Shown in pieces: positions 1-10,722 of a stretch of 35,846 nt of DNA; position 1 is the stretch's first letter, and the number at the start of each line of letters is the position of its first letter. The DNA is from Hirudo medicinalis (Eukaryota; Annelida; Clitellata; Hirudinida; Hirudinidae). The position numbers were made by a program, and so were the translations under genes. The notes below the pieces were generated by a model. The model did not search any database. It was not told the origin of the DNA and worked only from the letters and a program-made list of their open reading frames with translations. The stretch lies in the NCBI GenBank assembly GCA_011800805.1, contig MPNW01000479.1:1-35846 (forward strand), written 5' to 3'.

Positions 1-535
1 GGCTTGAGTTTCGATATGCTGTGCAAGAAAGTCGTCGTACTGGGCGATGAGTTCAAGAATACCCAGAAAGTTAACATTTCTAGGTGATCCAACCAATTCG
101 TTGGTTCCTCTAAATGCTAATCTAATAACACTGACTACTCTTTCAATACTGATCTCCAGTAATGCTCTAGAAGCTCGACCTGTTGTGTCAGGTCCTTATC
201 AATTCGCCCAATTGCTTTTAACCTCCTATTGAAAGCAATCGTAGCCTTCAATGTTCTGTTGACTGTTCATGACTATGTAGACGTTCTTGTGAATGTTTCC
301 AATCACAGAATCCATTAAACGAATGCTGAGAAGACTCAGATTTTGCTTTATTTAAACACATCAATCTGCATGTGAAGCAGTAAACACATTCATTAGAGGG
401 AGAAGCATAACCAGTTCCTAGTTACGACTACGTATTTTGTGTCATTTTTTCGAAAGCCTATATTGGAGGGAGGCCTCCTTTCGGTGGGTGGCCCGGGGCC
501 AAGGTCCTTTCGGCGGCCCCCTTAATCCGGCCCTG
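1..535 (-). mobile_element. hAT-type DNA transposon 5' end with broken transposase (DUF4371/ZMYM-like)
   Basis: On the minus strand about 1-240 encodes two blocks typical of hAT/ZMYM-like transposases (DUF4371). The first reads NRRLKAIGRIDKDLTQQVEL and ends near an EHYWRSVLKE motif. The second, in another frame, runs from ERVVSVIRLAFRGTNELVG to a FLGILELIAQYDDFLAQHI motif at the window edge. In this family they are continuous ('YWRNVLKRVVxVI..FRGHDE..GNFLxLLELIAxYDxFLxxHI'), so there is a frameshift between them and the copy is dead. The gene points left, off the window. At 471-535 the sequence becomes abruptly GC-rich; read on the minus strand it starts CAGGGCCGGATTAAGGGG, the kind of CAGGG terminus found on hAT elements. 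I take 535 as the element's outer end. Family assignment is from motif memory; the exact end and target duplication are unproven. Confidence 0.6.
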
Positions 536-558
536 TAGGGATATGGAGGATTTAACAT

Positions 559-777
559 TCATGCTAATACAGGAATATTAGGATTCAAACGTAGTCCAAA
601 GCATTTCATTGAAAACAGTTTTAGAGTAGTACGAGCGGAATCAGAGCGGAAGTCACCAGATGATCTTGCGTTATGAGAGTGGATATCGAATGATCTGACA
701 AAGAATTTGTCAAGCGACATAGGTAACAAGTGGTTATTGTATTTGTACATGAAGATACCCATTTGATATGAATTAAT
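559..777 (-). pseudogene. LINE reverse-transcriptase C-terminal fragment
   Basis: A short minus-strand frame begins QMGIFMYKYNNHLLP, continues with a DIHSHNARSS motif and ends at 559. This matches the region just upstream of the 'WNSLP' block at the end of many non-LTR retrotransposon ORF2 proteins (pattern 'tGiFMYkyhnn.LP..f...f....dIHsyNTRss..fR'). Only about 65 residues survive and the WNSLP block is gone. It lies directly beside the hAT end at 535, so either the hAT inserted into an older LINE or two decayed elements abut. The assignment rests on motif recall; there is no sign of function. Confidence 0.5.
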
Positions 778-1736
778 CTGAAAAACATTGAGAAGACGAT
801 TTCAGATTCAGTGAAAGCTTATTGTTATACAGTTTTGTTTTTTCTTTTTTGCTACAGTCTTAATTGATTTAAACTTGTTACGATACTTGATAAATCTACC
901 TCTGGTATATGGCGTAGGGTTCTTGAGGTATTCACTATAAAGTCAACCTTTTTTTTTTTGATGAGATTAGGAAGACAAAGTCTGAAATATAGAAGCTTGT
1001 TCAGGCTGTCGAGAACAACAGAAAGCGAATTCCAAATTCTCCCAAAAGAACACTGATGACATGAACCTCTTAAGACTTGGAAAATTTTTTTTATATATAT
1101 TAAATAACATCAATTTGCTTGCATTTGACATGTTTTGTTTATTTTTGCCAATAAATAATGATTTGCAGTCGCATTTGCTTATAGTTGCCCGACAACTGCG
1201 TCCCCATCAATCAGTTCAACATGGGAAATCTTCATGTTGATTGAGCAAGTTATATATTATAAGCAAGATAAAATATTATCCAAATCGCCTACAAATTTTC
1301 AAAACCGTTGCTTTCTATAAAAGGAACAAATTTAAAAACTGTGCAACATTGAATTAAAAAAAATTTCAATCTGTATAATCAATTAATAACCAGCCATATA
1401 ATCATTAATTAATAGCCATAAAATCATTTATTAACTCACCAGCCTGGATTTTGGAATCCGTTCCATAGAAAATGTAGTATATTTTTGAAGTAATATTTGT
1501 TCGATGACATGAACATTTTTTTAAAGCAAAATATTGTAATTATAAATTTAATTTATGAATGAGAGATATATTTTAAAGAAAAAACAAGACCTTGCCGCGA
1601 TGAAAATAAGATTTATTAGAAGTTTAAAAGTGGTTTAAAATATCATTTGAATGATCACAATACGTTTCAAAATGAAAAGATTGACCAGGATAAAACAGAT
1701 GGATATGGATTGGGACCTGAATGAAGTGACGACGTG
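778..1736. other. Intergenic AT-rich stretch without recognised genes
   Basis: Read on both strands, this interval holds only short frames, poly-A/T runs (for example near 951 and 1085) and AT-rich text. Nothing gene-like or repeat-like is supported. It is downstream of the orphan secreted-protein gene, which ends at 1935 on the minus strand. Confidence 0.5.
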
Positions 1737-1838
1737 AAACCATGGAATGAAAGTGAAACAATGGAATGAATGAGAAAACCATGGAATGAAAGTGAAACAA
1801 TGGAATGAATGAGAAAACCATGGAATGAAAGTGAAACC
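1737..1838. repeat. 39-bp tandem repeat (about 2.6 copies)
   Basis: The unit runs AAACCATGGAATGAAAGTGA and continues with a variant of itself (AACAATGGAATGAATGAGA), so each 39-bp unit contains two diverged half-units around a GGAATGA core. Because 39 is a multiple of three it creates spurious frames with a 13-residue period. It lies about 100 bp downstream of the stop of the minus-strand secreted-protein gene, in its 3' UTR or flank. Confidence 0.85.
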
Positions 1839-1934
1839 GTGCACTTACAAGTGGAATGAACGATAAGCAATCGAACGACAACCTGACGAAATTTTCCCTC
1901 TTTAAAGGTCACCATCATTTGTTAGTCAAGGACT

Positions 1935-4900
1935 TCATTGGTTTTTCTTGGTTTCATTCTTCTCCTTCCCAGTCGTGGTTTTCTTCGTGGACAAATAATC
2001 TCCGATTGCCTTGGAAAGTTTCTCTTCTTCATTAAGTCCTTTCGTGTCCGATTTCTTACTCAGGTTGCTCAAGTGCTTCCTTCCGTGTTTTTGGAAATCT
2101 GATCAATTGAAATTAAACGTGAAAATAATATCTATTCCAAATTATAGTTATAATTCTTCAGGATGAATTATGAAGAAATACATAAATGAATTTTAGAGGT
2201 TTTGCAACTAAAAATTTGTTTGAATTTAAATCTATTTGCAAAATATAGGCGGAAATATTACTGCCAACCCATTTTCTTGCTGTTTTCGTTGGCAATTCTC
2301 GGCATGTTCATATGATGTTCGTCATTTAAGGACTGAAAACAAATGCTTAACTAAGTTTTAATTTTGAATTGGAAATATTACGCAAATGGATTAAATCAAA
2401 TTTGAATTCATCAGTATTACGGAATATTCGGTTAAACTCTGCTATTTTGTAACCAGGTTAAAAGTTGAAGGTTTCTTGTGAACACAAACTTTTAAGAAGG
2501 AGTGAGCGGAGATTTTTTCCAAAAACTTCTTGTAGCCGTCCATAAGAGGTCCGTAATAAGTAGGACTTGTGAAGATCTGCAAATTATTTTTTAATTAATA
2601 AACTGAAATTAATTGTATTTAAATTTTAAATTGTTTAAAGTAAAGCCTAGAAACTTCAAAATGACACCATAAACAGTTCAGCAGTAAAAATTGAAGAAGA
2701 AATACCAAATACAGCGCTGGTATTTATTATTGTTTGTTTGGTATTTGTTATAATTTGTTTGTATTTGTTATAATTAGACTGCTGCAACATGTTTTCAAAT
2801 TGGAAACTTCTGAGGAAATGTTTTTCACGGGTGGAAAGAAAGACATCAAAGGAATATTTGAAGGTGAAAAGAGAATTTAAATAAAAATTGAAATTTAGAC
2901 GACCTTAAATTTTGAGTTTTATTTATTTTTATTACCGTTATTATCATCATCATCAGCAGCAGCAGCATCATCATTATCATCATCATCATTCGTTATCATT
3001 AATATTATTAATTAGGATGCTAATATGTTTCTAGTGTGTACATATTATGGCAGGACGCAAATGCAAATGCCATGTCAGGTTTGTCGCTTAAATTATATTT
3101 TAAAATCTAGGTTAATTAATAATTTGAAGGTTTGACAAATTCTTGAATAACAATTTTTAGTTTTAAATGATTTACATGCGTCCGTTAAAAATATTCAACA
3201 TTTAATTTCCCGTACCTCATTGAACGCCGTCAGAGCCTGGACAACTTTGGTCAATCCTTTGGCATCACCAGTGGCCTTGAGGTAGTCAGTTATAGCTTTG
3301 ACGAGGGTCATGGATATTTTTTCGCCCTCAGCTGTGAACTGGTTCTCAGGTTGATCGGGAGGATAAGGAAATTGGTGCGGGTATAAAATGTAGGGCAAGA
3401 GGGCTTTTTGGTAAGAGGGTATGTTTTGGTAGCTGGTTCTACCCATAAATTGAGGGAGGTTGTAGTGCTGATAGAAACCAGGCGGAGGATAATAGAAGAA
3501 GTCTTGTTCGTTCTGTCTCAAAGGGGGAAACCTAGGTGGTTGTAAGCCATTGTGATTTGGCTCCTTCATCTGTTGAGCGTTTTTGTCCAACGACTGAATG
3601 AACTGGAACACAAAATACTGAGCTACTCAACAAGAGAGTTGATGATCTCTTATAAAGAATGTCAATATTTTCATTATTTGGTGACATGACATAAAATTAT
3701 TTCAAGATCTCAGATATTAGAATATTACGAGGCAAATAATCTGAATTAACAAGAATACATTTAAATATGTGATAGTACAGAAGTATAATCTAAGCTTGTA
3801 ATAGATTTAGTTAGCAAAGTAACAAGCTTGAATTGTGGCAAATGTACTTAAAAGCGCAGGTTGCAACGAATCGTGTAAACATGTGACATGAAAATAAAAA
3901 TTCGCCAAAATGCTTTGACATACTTTGGCATTATGAGCCATAGACATTATTTTGTTAATATTTAATTTTTTGAAAAAAAAAATGAAATAACTTCAACTTA
4001 AAACATTAAGCGGGCAGACTTATTTAATATCTTCAGTTGTTTGTTGAAATATCATTCAGTAATATTTGTATTAATTTTAATTTATTTATTTTTTTAATTT
4101 TTACAAATGTTTTTACAATGTTTTTCTTTGTAATTATATTATTTACTTATTAGGGTCATAGATATGGCAGCAAATGATTTTATATAATTTTGATCAAATA
4201 TAAATTTTGAAATACTAATTATGCCTAAAAGCATTCAAATTCATGATTCAAGAGAAAATATCACAATCAAGGATAGTTAGGAAAATTTCTGATTATTTGG
4301 GACACCCAAAAACACATTTTTATTTAATTTACAAGTTTTAATTATTCTAGGAATTTATAATTTTACAAGATGTTTTAAATGTGATACAGAACCCAATATG
4401 TGAAACTTGGCAACCACTCCTCCTCTCCAGTTGAACTTCTTGCTGGTGTTCCTCAGGGCTCTGTCCTGGGACCTTTGCTTTTCAAAACTTACACTTTACC
4501 CCATGTCCAACATAATTCATGGCTTCGAAGTATCTTTCCATCAATATGCAGTTGACACAAGTCTCTTCTCTATCCTCTCCAGCGACAGCATGTCTGATCA
4601 ACTCAGAAATTTGCGAAAGTGCACAGATGCAATCAATGATTGGCATCTTGTCAACTTTCTTCAACTGAATCCGCAGAAATCCGAAATCATGTTCATCGGC
4701 ACACCTGTTCGTCAAAAAACTCTGTCTCCCCCTTCCTCCATAAACGTCGCAGGCACCCTCCTTCCTTCTTCTACTACTCTTAAACTTCTCGATGTTACTT
4801 TTGATTCTCATCTCAGCTTTAAAGAACATTCTGCCTCCATCATCAAATCATGCAATCACCTCATCTGATCAATTCGGCATATTCGTCCGCTTCTCTCCGT

Positions 4901-7900
4901 CGACACAACTTCTGCCCTTGCACGCAGTCTTGTTCTCTCTCGCCTGGATTACTGCAATTCCCTTCTCTATGGTACATCTACCTCTTTGATCCATTCCTTG
5001 CAGCGCGTACAAAACAAACNCTCATCAACAGAGGCTTCTCGTATGCCTCTCCTGCTGTCTGGAATGCCTTACCTCCCCAAGTAAGAGATCAACCATCCCT
5101 GGAGCTCTTCAAACGTCACCTGAAAACCCACCTCTTCAGGACACCAAAATGAAGCTAATGAAGACACAAGGCGCCTCTGACGCTATGCAAATGGCGCATT
5201 ATAAATTAACTATTATTATTATTATTATTATTATTAAATGTAGCAAAGTGAAATTTTGAATAAATTCCGTTGTTTGATGTAGAATTTTGCATAAAATAGC
5301 ACTTTCTATCTGTAATGGACTGAGTAGGATTGAAAACTGAAAATCAGAAGTTGATGTTAATTTGTTATTCATTGTTATTCGTATTTAGTTATTAATTTTA
5401 AAGGTATTGCACCGATTTGAAATAGTAATTGTTTAATTAATCATTATGTCGTAATCACTTACCCTGATTCTTTCGTCAAAGTTCTTTATTTTCTGATTTC
5501 TTGAGTTTTGCGTTGGATCATCATTCTGTGGAGTGGAGATTTGAAGCTGTTTCGAGTTCTTTGGTTTCTTATTCTTTGGTTTCTTATTTTTGTTCTTCGC
5601 GTCTTTTATTTTATTCCAGGTTTTGAAATGTTCCTCGTCAAAGGGACGTGAAACTTGGTGGTTCTGCGTGGCTTTGTGTCGTCCTTTGGACTTGTTCATG
5701 CCTGAGGCTTTCAAGAAGCCCCTTGATTCATTGTTCACATCTTCATAAAAAATAATTAAATAATAGAGTCATGTGATGAATTAATAATGAACTGTTTCGA
5801 ATAAATAATTTTAAACTTATTTAAAAGTCTCGCTCCACTTCTCGATCATCTAAATGAGCTCCATGTGATAATTATGTGCAAAAGCCCGATTTGTGATGTT
5901 TAAAGGAAAAGTACATCTCTTCAGACATCAGACAGGCAGGCAATCAATGTTGATTAAAGCTTAATGGATGTTTTGTATTCAATGCATCCTCGACATCGTT
6001 TACGAGGACAAAGGCACATTTAACGGGGAACGATGCTTTAGATGATCCACTCTTTGTTGCTGAAGTCACTTTATGTTGTGTTATTATATTGTATTATGTT
6101 GTCATTGTATGTTGTGTTATTATATTGTATTATGTTGTCATTGTATGTTGTGTTATTATATTGTATTATGTTGTCATTGTATGTTGTGTTATTATATTGT
6201 ATTATGTTGTATTGTATGTTATGCTATTATATTGTAATATGTTGTTGTTCTATGTTGTGTTATTAAATTGTATTATGTTGTTATGATTTTATTACATGTC
6301 ATGTTGTTATATTGTCGTTGTATGTTGTATTATTATATTGTTGTTGAAGTTATGGTATGTTATGAGGTATGTATGTATGAAGTTGTTGTGCATTATTTGA
6401 TTATTTCACTTGTTTTATTGAATGGAAAGATATGAGTACATCTGTTTACTGATCAACTATCTCTCAAATATCACTTGAATCATGTCATTTGAAAACATAA
6501 AATTATTGAAGTTACCAAATTTATAATTAAGCAATGTTTTTCAAGTTTCGTTAATGTTTGAGTTCAAATATCTCAACTTGTCATTTGGGTTATTTTTAAA
6601 TCAAGAAGCGAATATCTTTTACTGCTGTTTGAATGCAACAGACGCTGTGCAGAAAGTCATTTGTTACTAATTTGTAGAAATTGAGAAATTTAATTGCAAA
6701 GTAATTACTTTTATTAATTAATTAATTTATTTAGAAGCTGCCTCAAGTAATTGTAGTTGAGTGGGGCACTGAGTTGAAGATGACGTTTTAAGAATTTATG
6801 GAGCACTCACCGTCAGCTAAAAATTCACTTCCATCTTTGTGTTCGTGAACCACCTGTGACGTCAGAAAAGAATTCTTAACAAATTATTTTTTGCAATTAT
6901 CACATTTTATGGTTTTACGATGCTCTTAATTGTAATTTGGGTTGTCGCGTAAAAAGTGTAGTTTTGCAAAATTATATAAAATTTTTACGTATTACAATTG
7001 TAATTATTATTATTAGGTAAATTGTCTTAAGTTTTTATTCTCGCTGAATCGTTACAAGAAATCATTGCAATGAATTATTTTATTGATAAGAAAATTGTTT
7101 GAGTTGTTGAAGCAATGGCGGATGGGGCGGTAATGATGACGATGATGAATGCCTCAGTATAGGATGGAAGTGAGTAGTGATAATAATAATAATAAATAAA
7201 TAATCACTTGATTGTGAACATCTGAAATCCAACGACCATCTGCAAAAATAATTACTAATTAAGCACCAATAATTTCAAGAATTTTAATAATTAAATATTA
7301 ATGTGGATAATTAAATTAAAATATAAATGAATTTCAATAGTAATAATATTTAATTAGTAACTTATTACAATAATCTACTAATATAAGCTGTAGGCAATTA
7401 TTTTTAAAGAATTATTATCCAGGTAATCAGTGCATCGATTGGTCAAGATGATTGGAGCATGAGTAATTTACATAAAACCATCTCCCTTGTCAACCACTTC
7501 AATGAATCCTTCAGTCGTAACCTGGTTACAATTTTAGTGGCACATCCAGGGACTTGAAATGTCTTGTTTGATATTATGATGTACTGTTATTAAAATTGAT
7601 AAATTATTAATCATTAATTGATAATGTTGTTGTTTTAGTGCCTGATTGTTTCTATTTAATATTGCCTATTCTTGATTCTTGCATTTTTAGCCTGAAAAAA
7701 TTATAAATTCATGCGTAACCTTCATCATCATCAATCTCATTGTCATCCTCGTAGTCATCATTACCATCACCATCGAGGTGTGTTTGCAAGAGTAATTCGG
7801 TCATCGAATAAATTATGAAAAACACCTCAAGCCATTTTAAGTTGAATTCTTTTAGTGATGACTTCCGGCGACAAATTTTTAATAATTTAATCTATTAATA

Positions 7901-8795
7901 TTAAATATTAATTTACATATTATTACTATTTATTAATTAATTAAACGTCGTTCAAGTAGTTCTAGTTTTAGTTAACTTTATTTTCCGTACTTGAAATTCA
8001 ATTGATGAATTTCAATTGAATGAATTGATTGAATTGATGAATTGATGAATCAATTGATGAATTTCAATAGTTACTTGTGCAGTCGCTTACGTTGTCAGTC
8101 ACGAGAGTTCATTTGTATTCGTTTAACCAGAGGAAACTTTAATGAATAATTTCTTTCTGCTTTCTGTTTGGACTGCAAACAGGGTTTAGAACCTCAAAGC
8201 CACCAAATCTACGGTGTTCTTCGATCATAAACAAAATAAATGGTTGGCTTCAAAAACTGTGGAGTGAGAACACAACTTGAAGTACACGAATTTTAGTGGG
8301 GCAAAAATTGCCCCTGCAAATTGCGTAATTTGCATCAGTTGCGTAATATTTTTGAATGTTGTTGAGAAGATCTTTGTTAGCAACCTGGCTGTGAATGATA
8401 CCCACTAAGAGAACACTGAATGAACTTTCAATTAACGGCTTTTTCAGTTCTGATGTCGGAAGAGATGTTTCAACAACAAAATAAGAGCAGCAGATAAATT
8501 CTCAGCGAAAGGTGTTTCTGCACGTACGAAAATTATTGATTTGACTTATTACTGCTGAGTTACGTGGTTCACACACACTTGCTTGAATTAATTGGACTTA
8601 AACCTCCAAGATGACACCGTCATGGTAATGTAGATAATACAGGTAATAATGCTGTGTATCAGAAAACATGACATCCACGAAGAACTCACCTGCCAGGAAT
8701 GGATTGGTGTCATCGTCGTCCAGGAACCCGTAATAACTGGCACCAGTTGTCGCAACGACAAACAACAACGTCAGAAGGACGAGTGTTGCAAGCAT
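1935..8795 (-). CDS. Unrecognised secreted, cysteine-free basic protein (8 coding exons, 386 aa)
   Basis: Exons in transcript order: 8690-8795, 7208-7239, 6811-6853, 5463-5740, 3216-3602, 2490-2576, 2269-2332, 1935-2098. All junctions are GT-AG, phases match and the total is 1161 nt. The start is the ATG at 8793-8795 because a strong signal peptide follows (MLATLVLLTLLFVVATTGAS), after which comes an acidic YGFLDDDD stretch. Residues about 60-152 are Lys/Asn-rich with a doubled KKPKN motif. Residues about 153-235 are Pro/Tyr-rich (FFYYPPPGFYQHYNLPQF). An amphipathic helix candidate follows (SMTLVKAITDYLKATGDAKG), with a weak echo in the last exon (KAIGDYLSTKK). There is no cysteine after the signal. 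I recognise no family, so function is unknown; it is presumably exported from the cell. Similar FLAD residues end exons 1 and 3, both at phase-1 junctions. Introns 3 and 4 carry a minisatellite and a dead LINE. The exon model is strong, the function open. Confidence 0.72.
2941..2991. repeat. ATC/AGC trinucleotide microsatellite
   Basis: Runs of ATC are interrupted by four AGC units. It lies in the fifth intron of the minus-strand secreted-protein gene, between exons 2490-2576 and 3216-3602. Confidence 0.85.
4391..5236 (+). pseudogene. 5'-truncated, mutated LINE (CR1/Jockey-like) with (ATT)n tail
   Basis: The frame at about 4400-4490 reads VELLAGVPQGSVLGPLLF, the classic 'GVPQGSVLGPLLF' block of non-LTR reverse transcriptases. 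A frameshift follows. The polymerase active-site block then reads HQYAVDTSLF where active copies have YADDT, so one catalytic aspartate is lost. Next come DWHLVNFLQLNPQKSE (the 'N.LkLN..KTE' block), then in another frame the SRLDYCNSLLYG block, and finally SYASPAVWNALPPQVRDQ with the closing FKRHLKTHLF block, stop at 5152. Most of the region between RVQN and the AVWNALP block is missing, with an N at 5020. The 3' end has a short UTR and an (ATT)n tail at 5210-5236, as CR1-like LINEs often show. It sits antisense in the fourth intron of the minus-strand secreted-protein gene. Confidence 0.8.
6072..6345. repeat. 36-bp minisatellite, decaying into TATGTTGT-rich repeats
   Basis: The unit is built from TATGTTGTGTTATTATATTG followed by TATTATGTTGTCATTG. 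Three near-perfect copies start at 6072, 6108 and 6144 and a fourth degenerate one at 6180, then shorter variants of the same words continue to about 6345. It lies in the third intron of the minus-strand secreted-protein gene. Its period is a multiple of three, so the long frames across it are artefacts. Confidence 0.88.
7479..7508 (-). other. Candidate 30-nt cassette exon of the secreted-protein gene
   Basis: In the first intron (7240-8689) the minus strand has an island reading VTTEGFIEVVDKGDGF. If spliced from an AG at 7509-7510 to the GTTTTA donor at 7473-7478, the 30-nt exon begins and ends at phase 1. It would therefore add GFIEVVDKGD in frame between exons 1 and 2. The acceptor lacks a good pyrimidine tract, so this may be chance. 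Confidence 0.25.
7985..8055. repeat. Degenerate TTGATGAA / CAATTGAT tandem repeat
   Basis: Overlapping 8- to 12-bp words (ATTGATGAAT, TTCAATTGA) recur about eight times and include short palindromes. The block lies in the first intron of the minus-strand secreted-protein gene. Confidence 0.6.
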
Positions 8796-9330
8796 TTTAG
8801 AATTTCGAGAGAAACTTCTTTTCGTCACTCTGCTTGCTTTTCTCGGTTCGAAATCTGAAAATAAGTTGCCAGAAGTTGTGGGAAATTATCACTTTCATTG
8901 TTCAGGAGTTGATTCGCATTCAATCGTCCTTTGTGGGCAATCGAAGGATTCTAAATGAAAGGGAGAGTTGGAAAAGCAACAAATACTTAGAATTGTTTGT
9001 TATTCGGAAAAAATACGAAGACTTTAAAGAAGTGCAGAGACAAACAAGAAGAGAACTACTTAACAAATTTAACCAGAGTGTGAAATCAAATCGATTGCTT
9101 GCAACTTCTTGGAATCATCGTCGTCGTCATAATCGTGATGAATTATTTTGCTGGTGCAAACAGCTCCAAACATGCGTGTTACTAATTTAATAACATGCGC
9201 ATTCATGCATTTTCAAATTATAATCTGTTAAAACTACTGAATAATTTATTTACTCACCGTCATTTCTCCATTGACTACACGATGCCTCATCTTCCTCTAT
9301 GACTCTTGATTTGAAGTCCTTCAGCTTTGA
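8796..9330 (-). promoter_or_regulatory. 5' UTR and probable non-coding first exon of the secreted-protein gene
   Basis: Read on the minus strand, a pyrimidine-rich acceptor (TTATTTTCAG) ends at 8855, so the first coding exon probably extends to 8854. About 400 bp further up, a strong donor (ACG|GTGAGTAAA) has its exon edge at 9258, so roughly 9258-9330 may be a non-coding exon. It contains an ATG followed within three codons by a stop. No TATA box or transcription start could be fixed. Confidence 0.35.
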
Positions 9331-10667
9331 ATATTCACGACCTCATTAACATTTACCTCGTCAGACTGATGGAAAAGTGGTTCTGTGGTGGAAATGATAA
9401 TTCTTGATGCGAGGAAGCGAGGTTGACTGGGAAGTAGCATCGACCAACTGGAGTGGATAGCAAATAAATGAAGGCACGCATCCTATCACCGCCCACGCAT
9501 CACCGGTTTGCATGCAAGCGCATTATGCCACCATTTGATATCATTTCATTTGACATCAATTACATTTCACTTAGCATTGGTTGATGAATTTTTATTGACT
9601 TATGAATGTACGTGAACCGAAGTGAATATTGAATCGTTCTTATTATTGATAAATAGCGGCGCATTTCCACACTAAGTAACAAGACGCCACAGAACCTGCA
9701 CTTTCGTGGCTAATAATTGCTTGAGCGATAAAACAAAACAATTTCTTCGATTCATTGACTGTTTGTCATTTTTCAAAACATGAGGTCTGAAACTTGAAGG
9801 TTCCGAGTAATTTCCATTTCCAACCGCAAAAAACTTATTGACTCCTTTTGGCCAACGAAGGCAAACACGAAACGCGCACGCAAACATACGCCACTGCGTT
9901 CAGGTACGCAGGCCGCGCGTGGAGCCATTCCATGCGTGGGAAGGTGTGCATTGGCGCGTGGGTGGATAACTCCAGGCCATCGAGGACCTTTGACATTCTC
10001 GTTGAGACATTGTCCTTCTTGTTGGCGCATCCTTTTACCGCTGCATCCGACGAAGAGGAAGCGACCTCAACGACTTGCAGCATTCATCAACAACGACTAA
10101 ATAGCTTCGTTGAACTGGAACTGATATGCTGCTTCTCTGATAAATATCAAGAGGCTGGTGGAAGCAAATGTTCACTCCAGGTGCAACCTTTTCACCTGCA
10201 GAGAAGAGAACATTCCATTTGATAAGTTGAAATAAAATCTCCATTGATTCCACTCAATTCACTTTTCCTCGTGGAAACTTTGAACCCTCCCTGAACGAGG
10301 AGCACAATTTTCAAACGAGTTCAGTTTGTTATTATTTGTTGTTCTGGCAGATGTTTGTTTTTAATGCTTGTTGTTGTTGTTATTCGTTATTTATTTTATT
10401 TTTTATTGTTATTTATTAGTGATACTTCTCAGTTATTAGATATGTTTTTGATTTTTGTAATTTTTTTATTTTTAGAACATTTTTATGCTATTCACTTCGG
10501 TTAGTAAATCTTGTTATTTAACAGCTGCAACACTTTTTTAAATTCCGCAAAAATCAAAATTAAATGAAAATCTGAACAACTCTCAAAGGAGATTTAAAAC
10601 TTAACATTTCAGACAAAATTGCAACGAAAGCTTCAATTCTTTGAATTTTTAGTTATTATTAACATTG

Positions 10668-10669
<2 letters not shown>

Positions 10670-10720
<51 letters not shown>
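10670..10720. repeat. (ATT)n microsatellite, about 17 units
   Basis: An uninterrupted TTA/ATT run, followed by a short A-run. This is a length-variable intergenic simple repeat. Confidence 0.95.

Positions 10721-10722
<2 letters not shown>

Noticed and set aside
1624..1918. Repetitive 83-85-codon minus-strand frames
   Set aside because: They are produced by the 39-bp tandem repeat; the 13-residue period is a direct copy of the repeat unit.
6042..6286. Hydrophobic repetitive plus-strand frames (LYVVLLYCIM repeats)
   Set aside because: They come from the 36-bp intronic minisatellite; there is no start context, splicing or conservation argument.
6072..6345. Tandem array considered as a CRISPR
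   Set aside because: The copies are directly contiguous without unique spacers and lie in an intron of an animal gene.
8834..9190. 118-codon plus-strand open frame
   Set aside because: It lies antisense over the 5' UTR of the secreted-protein gene; its composition is unremarkable and no domain is recognisable.
9848..10222. 124-codon plus-strand open frame
   Set aside because: It overlaps several equally open frames on the other strand, has no family motif, signal peptide or splice context, and lies in a GC-richer patch where stops are rarer by chance.
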